Below, piece after piece: positions 1 to 11,700 of a stretch of DNA of 64,000 nucleotides. Made by a program: the position numbers and the translations under genes. The notes under the pieces were generated by a model. That model made no database searches. It had not been told where the DNA came from and was given only the letters and a program-made list of their open reading frames with translations. This DNA comes from Metaphire vulgaris (lineage: Eukaryota > Annelida > Clitellata > Crassiclitellata > Megascolecidae), in NCBI GenBank assembly GCA_018105865.1, contig JACLAT010000162.1, positions 1-64,000 of the forward strand, written 5' to 3'. Each line of letters opens with the position of its first letter. The first letter of the stretch is position 1.

Positions 1-489
1 TCGTCGCCGCCGACGCTGGTTCGCCGACTGGCGCCGTTCCTCCGACGCCCAGACCACCCGCTTCACCCGGCGGCGGCGGCGGCGGCGACGGGGACGGCGA
101 GCGGGGGCCTCCGACGGCGGACGATGTGGTGGCGAGCCATTAACACCTCGTCCCTCCAGCACCTAACGCAGAGCGCCGACGACAAGAGCGACAGCGGCAT
201 CGTCACCGACATGTTCGACCGAACGTCACGCGATGACGTCATCAACAACAACGACGACGACGATGACGTCATCGATGACGTCATCGATGACGTCGAAGTC
301 AAGACGAGAGAATGCGACGAAGGGAAGGACTGCATCGCTTCTGTTTCTTCTTCTTCTTCGCACAAGGCGAGTCTTTGCAGCCTTGCCAGCGTGTCTGGCG
401 GAGGAGGAGGAGGAGTAGGGGGAGGCGGAGGCGGAGGAGGAGGGTCTCGCTGTTCCTGCAAACTGCCGCACTACGCGAGGTTCGCCACT

Positions 490-523
<34 letters not shown>

Positions 524-1036
524 CGGCAGAGCGATGCGTCAACTGCGGCCGCGAGAAGGAGGAAGAGTCCCTTCTCGGTTGGGACCACCCGGTCCCCGAC
601 GTCAATCCAACCGTCGCCGCTCAGATGCTAGTACACCACGGACAGTACTACAAGGACTTCGTCATACGCGCCCTCGAGTACACCCTCGAGGGGACGACGG
701 TCGAACACGACGGCGGCCCGGGGCACCTCTTCGTCCTGGCCGACCCCGAGGACGGACCGGTCACCTGGACCGACGAGAAGCGGTACCGAGTGGCCGCCTC
801 GGGCGCCGCCCGGGCTCTGCGTCGCCGCCTACCGGGCGAGGGGCGTCGGCGTCGACCTGCTGTGGTCGACCCGCGTCGACCGTCACGGGAAGGTCGCGGC
901 CGACGTCCAGACGGTCCTGGAACGGCACCGTCTGCACTCCAACTGGTTCCGGTGTGCGCTGACGACCGTCATGGAAACGGTGCACGCCGTCATCGCTCGT
1001 CACCAGGCGACCGGTTGTCTTGACAACGAGCCGTAG
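1..1036 (+). CDS. Partial gene of unknown function, GC-rich terminal exon with a one-base frame slip
   Basis: The frame is open from the first base of the window, so the 5' end lies outside. It encodes low-complexity stretches first: an Asp-rich VIDDVIDD run, a Gly run near 400-445 and a Ser run near 494-525. A compact, non-repetitive part begins near 575 (GWDHPVPDVNP) and runs through GQYYKDFVIRALEYTLEG and DEKRYRVAASGAAR. At about 811-814 the sensible reading moves forward one frame and continues as LCVAAYRARGVGVDLLW, then HSNWFRCALTTVMETVHAVI, ending at TAG 1034-1036. Removing one G from the CCCGGG run restores a continuous reading. The composition is far more GC-rich than the flanks, as in the receptor exon at 43.6 kb. 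I do not recognise the family. The conserved-looking C-terminal half argues for a real gene rather than a chance frame. The slip may be a consensus error. Confidence 0.6.
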
Positions 1037-1142
1037 CAATCGACCGCCTCTCTCTTGTCCGTTAAAGCAAAATAATATTGCATTTCGAAAATATTTACGG
1101 GTTTCTCTACTAAGAGACTTCATGAGCGGATGTATTAATTAC

Positions 1143-1444
1143 CGGTGGCGGTTCCAGGATTTCTTGGTGGGGGGTTGAATGAATTCATAGAAAGTTGGTG
1201 GGGATGAAAATAGAGGGGAAAATCACTAAAATTTGCATGGAAAAGGCTGAAGAAGGAAATTTTTATCCTCATTTTACTACATTTTTACCGAAAAATAGGT
1301 TGACAAGCAAAAAAAGGTTATCCCCGGTTAGTTTTACTAGACTTTTACCCAAAAGTAGGTTTCACAAGCAAAAAAGTAAGTCCGAAAGTCCAGTGCAGGG
1401 CAAGGATGCATCCCCACTCATCCCCCAACAGGGAACCCCCACTG
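1143..1444. mobile_element. hAT-type MITE, GGCGGTTCC family
   Basis: Inverted ends CGGTGGCGGTTCCAGG and CAGGGAACCCCCACTG bound 302 bp, flanked by a perfect 8-bp duplication TTAATTAC (1135-1142 and 1445-1452). An 8-bp duplication with CAG/CTG-type ends is the hAT signature. No coding capacity. It contains two copies of the GACAAGCAAAAA motif that recurs in other elements here. It sits about 100 bp past the stop of the first gene. Confidence 0.8.
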
Positions 1445-1726
1445 TTAATTACTATAACTATAGACGAATATACACGTTGTCGTATAGACCTACAAACCTT
1501 ATACATATAAGGTTTCCATTTACTGCGGCCAACACTATAGGCCTATACAGACGATTGCTTCAAGTTTCACACGCGGCGGACCACAAAGTCGTGTAACGTA
1601 ACGCTAGTATAGGACGAAGTTGAACGTAATGTAATATTCTGAAAGCTTTACTATAGAGTTGTTCGGTAGTCGAGATGTTTTTTTCGTACTCGAGGCTTGG
1701 TTTCGCTGAAGACGAAGTCAGGTGAC

Positions 1727-1791
1727 TCATCCTTCCTTCCTTCCTTCCTTCTTTCCTTCTGTCTTTCCTTCCTTTCTTCCTTCCTTCCTTC
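1727..1791. repeat. CTTC/TTCC microsatellite split by a MITE
   Basis: An impure TTCC tetranucleotide run. It resumes at 1981-2010 on the other side of the MITE at 1792-1980, so the MITE inserted into a pre-existing microsatellite. Confidence 0.9.
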
Positions 1792-1980
1792 CAGTGGCGG
1801 CTCCACCGGGAGGGACAGAGGGGGGGCCCGTGCCCCCTATTGAGTGCCTGCCCCTCAGTGGCCCCCCAGTTGGGACCCTATACTTAATGCTACATACATT
1901 AAACAACAAATGGTTGGCCCCCATGATTAGAAGTTGCCACCCCAACGGCCCCCACTTGCCAAATCCTAGAGCCGCCACTG
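1792..1980. mobile_element. hAT-type MITE, GGCGGCTCC family, copy 1
   Basis: The ends CAGTGGCGGCTCCA and its complement bound 189 bp flanked by CTTCCTTC on both sides. The flank is a CTTC repeat, so the duplication is weak evidence alone, but two other copies (21065-21263 and 54697-54889) have unique perfect 8-bp duplications. The interior matches those copies closely. Confidence 0.85.
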
Positions 1981-2459
1981 CTTCCTTCCTTCCTTCCTTT
2001 CTTCCTTCCTTGTGTACTTGTTGTTAGGCTGTATATCAAAGCTATAATAATATCAGCGTTTGTCCGTAGACTTAACACCTATTCGATAATTTCGTTGACG
2101 ATTTCGATTTGTGCGAATGGTTGAATGGTTTCGTTTGCACTTCAGACGTGTTAAAATTACGTTTAAATTGTCTTTTTTCTTCTAAATACGCAGAATTTTC
2201 TTTGCATAATTCGAAAATAAATCAGTTATAAAAAATATATATGCATGCAATGGTAACTGGGATCGTCTTCTAACAGTTGATCTAAGTAAATTGTCATGTT
2301 TTCTCGTGTTTGTGTATGTCAGCATCAAAACGTCTTGAACAGTGGGCCAAAGTCTTTGCCCTTAAGGCTTAAATATGGGGAAATTTAGGCACAAAAGGAA
2401 ATATTTGTGGTTTAAGCTTTAAAAGGTGTCATACGCACTTCGAAATGTTGTCTTGAAAG

Positions 2460-2693
2460 CAGTGGCGTAGCGAGGCAAAGTGCCGCCCGGGGCGAAAAAA
2501 ATTCTGCCTTTTCGTTAAATTCTTGACAGGCAAAAAACTTATCGCAACTTGCTACAATTCTTGACAAGCAAAAAACCTTATCGCTACTTCCTAAAAGAAT
2601 TTCTTATGCAAAAATGGTTTTTCTGAAAATACCGCCCCTAGAGCAAGTGCCACCTGGGGCGGTTTGCCACCACCGCCCCTCGCTACGCCACTG
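2460..2693. mobile_element. hAT-type MITE, GGCGTAGCG ends
   Basis: The ends CAGTGGCGTAGCGAGG and CGCTACGCCACTG bound 234 bp, with a perfect 8-bp duplication CTTGAAAG (2452-2459 and 2694-2701). Inside are two tandem degenerate copies of the GACAAGCAAAAA motif. Non-coding. Confidence 0.9.
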
Positions 2694-3178
2694 CTTGAAA
2701 GTCGTTGTTCCAATCAGGAAAGGATCCATGAATTAGTTTTGATGGTCATTTCACAGTCCATTCTATATTTTTCCTACCTTACCTTCCATATTTATTATCA
2801 TTATTTACACCCGTTTAGTCATTTATTTGTGTCTGTAGGCCCCTATAGCTTCTTGGCATTTCCTCCCCTTGATAAGAACTTAGCCAGCGAAATTTTGGGA
2901 GTGTTTATGGGGCACCGGCTCCCATGTCCTCCGTAGATTCGTCCCAGTCCAAATATAGCAAGTATATTATACTGCATAACATTGCACCATTCAGGTTAAT
3001 GAATAGGCCTATTATTAATAACAGCTCACCAAAATCCCTGTCTGTCAATAAACGGATTCAAAAAACTTATCTGGGAAAACTAAACTAGGCTATTCAATGT
3101 AGAGTTATTACAGTACATTATTACTTTTACACAGTAGGTCTATAACTTGGCCTCTTAGACCACTTGAAACCAAGTTGC

Positions 3179-3180
<2 letters not shown>

Positions 3181-3246
<66 letters not shown>
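3181..3246. repeat. TTA microsatellite
   Basis: A near-perfect TTA trinucleotide run of about 65 bp. The surrounding sequence, 2702-4180, holds no gene I can support. It includes a moderately GC-rich stretch near 3320-3620 with open frames on both strands but no recognisable protein. Confidence 0.95.
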
Positions 3247-4189
3247 GAACATTGCCTATTAATGGTTGGATAAAGAACTATTGAACGGCTGGTTGTCTAT
3301 CGTTTAGACGAATCTTTTCCAAAATGTTTGTTTTCACGGCGTCCTAGGAAAAATGGTTCTGTACCAGAATTCGGCTGGCATGTTATCTATCGAACCGCAA
3401 ACATTCGACATGCAAGATACCGTTTGCAGACTCGGCGGACACTCTTAACACAGTCCATGCCACTGATCGATCTCTCTCTTCTCTTCTCGTTTCATAGACC
3501 ATCCCGCGCGCCGTGTTGCAGAAGACTTCACCAGAGGATAGGCTCATACGTGCATCGCAGGTTCCGAATTTCCGACAGCAACGTCGATCGAAGAGGAAAA
3601 ACACCGTGGTTTGTGTTCGGTCGGCAGCCAGTTGGGGTTGGGGGGAGGGGGTTGAGGGCTTTCACTGAGATTCTGGGATTAAGTGAACACGCAACCACTG
3701 CTGCAAGTGCTAACTTGCATGGTAGGAACCTTAATTGTTTGAACTGGAGACAAAGGAGTACAAGACTTGCTATAATGACACGGGCTGAATGTCTTTAGTC
3801 AGTGTTTATCCAGACTCCAGGCCTTGGGGAATTGAGGCCTTTGGGGGCGGGGGGAGATAATTGACTTGGCTGGAGGAGAAGATATACAGTTCAATTAGAA
3901 ATTTGTGTAAGTGCAGGTTTTTTTGGGGGTTGAGGTTTGGGGAAGGGGGAATCTCCCCCTAGCAGGTCTGTGTGAAACAGTCTTTAGTAAATGCAACATG
4001 TTGTGTTCTGCGTCACAATCAAAACCATTATTCATTTGATACAGATAACGAGTCAGATAACAGATAAAATCAGTGGCGTATCTAGGGTAGGGCAGGTAAG
4101 GCAGATGCCCTGGGCGCCACCTGTGACCTTGTTCTACTCGGCGTTGAAGGAGAAGAAACCGAGAAACTGACTTTCAGCACACTGTAGAC

Positions 4190-4363
4190 CAGGGCGCGAT
4201 TTGTAGGGGGGAGGGGGATACCCCACTGCCAAACTGCATCCCCCTTATGCTACATCCCCACCACTACATCCTCCCCACTGCTACACTTCCCCCAACAACT
4301 ACATCCGCCCCAATCTTGACATACCCCCTCCCCCCAATGCTCCAGGTCACAAATCGTACCATG
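4190..4363. mobile_element. hAT-type MITE, GGGCGCGATTTGT family, copy 1
   Basis: It begins CAGGGCGCGATTTGTAG and ends in a decayed complement. A perfect 8-bp duplication CTGTAGAC lies at 4182-4189 and 4364-4371. The interior is a C-rich string of ACATCC/CCCC blocks, as in the copy at 45035-45200. Confidence 0.85.
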
Positions 4364-4371
4364 CTGTAGAC

Positions 4372-5640
4372 CATTACATTTCGAGTCAGTAAAAGCAGGA
4401 CTGTTGTACAGTGTATTTCCATCTGTTATTTCAGAGGGCATCTAAGTAAGTGTAATTTTTTATCATGGATTTTTCTAAATCGGAATTTTCACAAATTTTC
4501 TGATACCCGACAATCGGATACCCACTTTCTGGTCCGCTGGGCTTATAATCCCACCCACTGGTCGAGGCTGACCGTTGGTGGTTGCAAATTTTGGTTTCAG
4601 CTGTCCAAATCCTCACCCAACATCCGCTGTAAACCGAAACGTTTGGTGTCAAATGGCCAGTTTGTACTACACTGTAAAACCAGCTTCTATATATTATAAT
4701 ACGCGGCATCATAAAATGAATTACAAACTGTATTTCCATACTAGGCACATACTCTATTCCTACAAAACCTACTGAGTTTATACCAAAAAAAACGAAGTAC
4801 ATTTGTGAAATACTGACAATACGATGTAAGTACGTGAAACATCAAATTGGATTTGATAAGAGAAGTAAAAACTATGAATATAAAAATAATCTATCGTTCG
4901 TTTGATTTTCGCCTAATTAGCAATCGTCCGCCACCTAGTGACAGCAAAAGCTAGTGAAAGAAAATAAACGTTTGTCGCTATCGTGGGTTTGTCATCGGTG
5001 AGCGTATCAGTACGAGTGAAGACGACAAAGGAAAGTTCAAGATTGACAGCAATCGACCAGATGTGAAACGGTTGCAACAATGTCATCCAAGGAATTCACT
5101 CCTGCATTCAACGGAATACACAATAACACGTCTTAAAACATTCCACAATTTAATTAATTAATACCTTTATCAATTATTACAATTACAATTATGTATTACA
5201 ATACTGTACATAGTATTGTAAAGCACTCTTGTCTTTGGCCATTTTTGCCATGTTTATTGCACTATATAAATTGTTTAGTTAATAAAATAAATAAAAAATA
5301 ATAATAATAATTATAATAATTATACTACTACTAATAATAATAAAGCATTGATCACTAGAACCATCAGAAAGGCATCCAGCATATATGAACACAATCTAGA
5401 ACCTGCTTTAATTCCAATGGCACCCACACACACACACATACACACACACACACATTGCAATATCTTAGACTGACCCACTAAGATACCATTGAAACAATAA
5501 CCATGTTATGCAGCAACGACAGCACTAACAATTTCCAAGTGCTTCAAATATGAAAATATGAACAAAATAATAGCATTTCAATTACATTACAATTATAGCA
5601 AAATCCAAAAAGGAATCCAATAATCCCAAAGCGACCAATC
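4372..5640. other. Gene-free stretch downstream of CEP70
   Basis: I see no gene here. It contains an AATAAT run near 5285-5345, a CA run at 5428-5454, and a 'TATAAAGCACT...GCACTATATAAATT' hairpin near 5215-5275. That hairpin resembles two copies in the last CEP70 intron region (6090-6145 and 6205-6258). These look like tails of a dispersed SINE-like repeat that ends in AAT runs. Confidence 0.5.
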
Positions 5641-6262
5641 TTACTTACTCAACAAACACATGAGGTTATTGACGACAGCTTCAAGAGCGCACAGTAGCTT
5701 ATCTTGTCCTTCGATCTTCAGTAAAATACTGCAGAATAGAACAAACAAAGGTACATAAACATCAAACAAATCAGCAACTAAGACATCACATGTCTTATTG
5801 TACCAGGACATAATTTGTATACCATGTACCAAGATATGTGATATTTTATGAAGTTAATTTCAAGATGGGTGATTTAATAGTTGCCAAAACTAACACCTTG
5901 AGTGTTTCCCCTGTAAAAATGACACGTACCACAAACTGATCGGACAGACCTGTGAATGTCGTCTGTCTGGAAGAGATTCGCCAAGTGATTCTTGATATCT
6001 TCATTGTGCGTTTCACAAAGAGAAGTGACAGCATCAACAACTGTGCCCGATGTCGACGATTCATCTTCGAAAACCACAAAAGACTTTATATAAAGCGCTT
6101 TTGATTTTGGTATTAACTATGTTACGGCGCTATAAAAATCGTCCAGGATAATAATAATAATAATAATAATAATAATGTCTATTTAACATTTCATTTCAAT
6201 TTATGTAAAGTGCTCTTGCTTTTGGCATCTAGCTATGTTATAGCACTATAGAAATTGTCGAG

Positions 6263-6317
<55 letters not shown>

Positions 6318-8671
6318 CAGCTTCATCACAAAAGGGTCATCAAAATCCAAAACCATATCTTAGTCAAATAACGAATACAAAATAAAAACAATTCGGGCCA
6401 ATTTGACAACGATAAAAATGCCAAAACACAGCGAGAATTGGATGAAATCAAAAGAAAAAAATTTTAATACCGAGACCAAGAATTTCCTTCAAGTTCTGCA
6501 TGATACTGCCTGTCTCCTTGAGTCTCCGATAGACGTCACTCATCTTCGGATAAATGCCGCAGAGGTGTGGAACGTCAAACAGTAACTGGAAATGTTGCAC
6601 CATTGCCTTGAGGGTGGCCTTATCCACCGGCTCATCTCGAATTCTACAGCAGCCAATCTGAAATACCGATTCTTATTTATAAACAAAATAATCATCGCAC
6701 GGTTAGCAGCTACAGTCAAACATGTCTAATGTCACATCTACAGAACTGCCTAAGCAGAGGTGCAATTAAGAAAAGATCGTCGCACGGTTAGCAGCTACAG
6801 TCAAACATGTCTAATGTCACGTCTACAGAACTGCCTAAGCAGCGGTGCAATTACGAAAAGTTGACAATATCAAGAAAGTGAATCAAAAACTGCTGAAAAA
6901 GAGACATGACAATAAGAGCTTGACTGCTATCTACATTTACGTTACAAGGTTGTAATTAATGTAGAAAATTGTAATTTAAAAAGGTAAGGAAAATAGACAG
7001 TACATTAATAAATGTACATGCAAGAAATCTGGAACACATTCAGTATTATATCAAGTCAATTCAAGGCAGTGGTACCCTTCGAGCAATTTCATTTTCATCA
7101 TCTTCCCAGATAAATGAATCAACCAATTCAATGAGTTGAACCATCGTCAAATTTCCTTCTAATTTCACTGGTTTCCATGGAAACAATCTTTCTGCAAGAT
7201 TCTTTATCGAAAGCTGCAGCTCCTGATAAACGACAAAATATAGGCATCCACAATTTTATTGTGTTGCTTCGTTTCTAAAAAAATACTATAATGACAGCTG
7301 CAAAGGGAGATCTCAAATCAGACATTTTACTCAATACAATTCAAAATCACTCAGATATGAAAAGGACCAGATGAAACAGATCTTATGAAAATTTAGATAA
7401 AGGTCTCTCCTCCATAATAAATAGAATTTCAACCAAAGTTTACGTTGTGCTATTAATTTCAGAATAAGATTTACGTTTTTTTAAAGAACCGATCTAGATC
7501 GTAAACATTTACGAACCTTCAGCTGCTTCAACTGTGTCACCCAGAATTCCAGTGTCGGGCAAAACATGGTACCAAGTCCTCTCACACCAGACCTGATGTG
7601 GCCCGGTCATGGTAGATTTGTGAGGAAGGCCCGGAGGACAGGGAACATCGCTGCGTTCAACAATGCCCAACACCTCTCTAGCAAGCTAAACATCAAAATT
7701 TCAATCACATATTAAAGGCCGATATATTTTTTTCAAATTATCGTATACTAATGTAAATGCTTTTAAAATAAGCCTAGTAACTTTAGGATACTAAAATGGT
7801 CTTGTAGAGCTGTTAGTCCATAGACAAAGCATTGCAGCAGTTATGTAGTACAGTAACTGAATGAGGTATTTATGTATAGTATAATACCATAATGTGAATG
7901 AATGGATAGATGGAGCATAGTGGTTCTTGTACATGGCAGATCCTACTGAACCACTTTAAACCCTATTAGAACAAAATGATCTATGAAGCACAAAGCAGTC
8001 GTAACCTGTTGCAACTGTGGGAATGCTTCATTTGCCTTCTTTATTTCCTCGATTCTTGACAAAATTAGATTCAGATCTGAGGCTCCGGTTTCTTCAGATA
8101 TCTTCTGCAATAAAATTTCAAGATTTTTCTATCATACAACTCTTTGAATAGAAACTCTAAGGCACGTGTTTTCTGTCACAGTTTCCGTGCAGAAAAGAAA
8201 GATGCTTAAAGGTACATGCATGGATTATTTGTATCTATACACACTTTCAATGCTCTTTATTACAATTCGCGCAATTGAAATTCCCTGCTACATACCAACA
8301 GCATGCATAAGCAACAGTATGCTTTAAAAAAAACACTAGTCAATACCGTCAAAATAAATAGAATTTGAATAATTTATTCAGACACAGAATATAACCAGTT
8401 AGCGACATAACTAATAATAAATTATTAACTAGAAAACCACAACGTGAAATCTAGACACTGCCAACAAATTCAGTGCAACTGACCATGTCAAAAATTCTGC
8501 AGTCAGTAGAATCACACTCACTATGTTCTGTAAATAGGCATTTCAAATGCAAATGGCAAAGGACCGTATTTAAAACTAACCTTGAGGTATTTTCTACAGA
8601 CATCAGCCGGTAACACGGACAGATCTTCAACCAATAAGCTGATATTCTTCAAGTCAGACTGCTTCTCTGAG

Positions 8672-8730
<59 letters not shown>

Positions 8731-8731
8731 A

Positions 8732-8763
<32 letters not shown>

Positions 8764-11700
8764 TGCAAATATTAAGGTGCAAAAAAGGAAACCACTGATA
8801 TTTTATGTCCATTGAATACATCAAAACAAAAGGTATTGCATGCCATTTTAAAGCTAATATTGTAAACAGCTAATTGTAAATTTGTTTATTACCTTTTACT
8901 TTTGTCCTTCTCTCTGCCTTCAACAAAACTCTGCAACTGTTTAATTTTAAAGTGAGCCTCTCTGAGATCCTTCATCTGAGGCCTAAAACAGACAAGAAAC
9001 AACTCAACTTCAGTTGACTCCTAGTATTCAAATGAAAACATGGATAAGCACACAGATGTTAGAATCAAATAACTACATTGATTCTATATTGGATTTCCAT
9101 CCAGATCCCTGCATAAGAACTTCCAGTTTTTTAACTACAAGTAAAATGCATGACATTGCATATTGAATACTAGATTATTCATATCTTAATTTAATACTTT
9201 CGTCCAGTTTTCCTACTGTGTTTAACAGCGGCCAATCCTTGATACTATCATCAGATTCTATTAACCCCTTAACTGGGGATCCCGGATATATCCGTCCATT
9301 TTACATTGAGTTACAGTTAAATACGCGGTTAAGGGGTTAATTATATTCAAATCATCTCTGTCTGTTTCATGTTATACAATACATCTGTAATATCTTCTTT
9401 GTCATGCTGATTTCTCAGTTTGCCACTGGCACTTGACTCTTTAATCTCTGCTATCACAAATGCCTCATTTTTATTTCTATACAAAGTGACAGCAGCCAGC
9501 AATAAATTTCAGTGCTTAGAGCCAAACACCACAAAAGAGAGTGACCAGGAAGGATTGTTCCAAGTAAGTGAATGAGAGTCCAGTCGAGCCTGCAATGGAG
9601 CGAATTCTACCCACAGAGACAAGCCAGGCTTGAAAATAGCTGGGCCTACCAAATAATCATCATAAGCCAAGCCAGATTTCATGTCCAGTTTGATGCACAA
9701 CAGGCTACCAATCCAAAACCTTTCTCTGAATTTCAACCAAGCAGTCTTTCTCCAAGAATTAAAAAATTCAATAAAAGAAAGGCTAAGATTTAAATTCAAA
9801 TTAACATTGCATGCATCATGCAAAAGAGTCATTATGTGCCAGCATAAGGTGTACTAACAGAGTGAAACAAAGTGAGAGACATTCTCACTTATGCAGCAAA
9901 ATATACAGTAGAACCTCGTTATATCGAAGTTCAAGGGACCGTGATAAATACTTCGATATATCCGAGGTTCGATATATCCGATTCCTGTATCATTAACACT
10001 GTTTTGGCGGGACCGGCACTCAAACTTCGATATAAACGTGATTTCGATATAAGCGAGTTCGATATAACGAGGTTCTACTGTAACATATCTCACCTAGATG
10101 ATAATTCCAACTTCAGCTTTTCATTTTCCTCTTCCAGCGTATTCAATCTCTGCTTTGTCTCAAGCAAACTACTTTCACAAGACTAAAACCCAAAGCATAT
10201 AAACACAACCACATTCAATACACAAAATGATATCTAACCCTTTGAACACTAGCTTCCCAAGCGATTAGGCTATTGTATGCAGGTTCTAAAGGGTTAATAA
10301 GATGACAAAATGACTCCAAAGACATTAAAATCAATTTATAAACTAATACAAATATGACATAATTGGGTTTTTGCAGACTGACTGTCGCCAAAATCATAGA
10401 ACAATCATAGGAAAACGTTTTTTTTGGACGTTAACTCGGCACCTTGATGTCCGACTTCAGAGTGGAATAATTCTCAGACTCGGTGCTGGTCGAACAGTTC
10501 AAGATGTCGCTGCCGTCGTCGTGACTTGAGCCCTGCTTGCAACGGTAGAGGGCTGGTCGGAAAACACTATCGCCGCGACTGTTGGAAGATTACCAGCAAC
10601 AAACGTAATTATCATAAGTCGAACCCTGCAATTAGGTCAATGCTAAAATTGAAATAACTATGCTACATTGCACAGTGGTATTCTACAAGCCTTCAAATTA
10701 ACACACTACAAAGGAAAAAGCATACTAACTTGAATTATATTAACTTTATAGTATATTCACAAACGATGTATATCCATCAATATAATCAGTGATGGGCAAA
10801 AGTTAACTAAAAATTAGTTAACTTTTAGTTAAACTACTCTTTTTTAGTTGCATCAAAAGTTAAACTGGTTGGGTAAAAGTTTAGTTAAGGCATTAGTTAA
10901 ACTGAAATTTTTTAGTTAACTGGCAAATAGTTAAACTTGAGTTATTCAGATTCTATGCCACTTTCAGCACAGGCTAAGTCACGCGTAGACTCTACTTTTT
11001 CATGTCAACCGCATAATTACCTGTTTCAATTATGAATTATTATTATTACCGTTATTATTATTATAATATTTATTGTTAAAATTGTGGTATATGAAATTAT
11101 AATCGTAAATCGTGTCCGTTGCAGTTTGTAGCCTAGTTTTACTAGCTCAGTATAGCTCATGTCAAAGTTAAAAAGTTAAAGTCATAAGTTAAACTGCTTT
11201 TAATTAGTTATCAGTTAAAGTTAAACTACTACAGTGAAAAGTTAGTTACTTAAAAAGTTAAACTGCTTGATCGCAAAAATAGTTTAGTTAAAGTTTAACT
11301 AAAAAAATTTAGTTAGTGCCCATCACTGAATATAATAAAGTAGTGATTTCATGTGATTTAAGGGTGCTAGGACAAAACGTCTGCTGACAAAATTTCACGG
11401 ACAAAATGTCACGGTTAGGGTTAGTGTTACATTTTGTCTGCTGACATTTTGTCCGGCCATGGGTTTAAGAGGCACCGGTCTCTGTATGAAAACCACTATA
11501 TAATTACGGTCAGCATCCAATAACCTAGTTTTCCTAGATAACATCTGAATCCGTTTATTGTTTCAACTAGTACTGCCTTTTCATTCAAACTGCTATATAA
11601 ATTCACTACCTAGGCACTAAAGAAATGTTTCTTCCTTGGCCCCATCCCGTTTTTGTTGAGTTTACATATATATTACCGACAGTTTACTACATCAATGTGC

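Noticed and set aside
3328..3798. 156-residue open frame on the plus strand
   Set aside because: No recognisable motif, an opposing frame of similar quality, and Arg-rich content typical of chance frames in locally GC-rich sequence.
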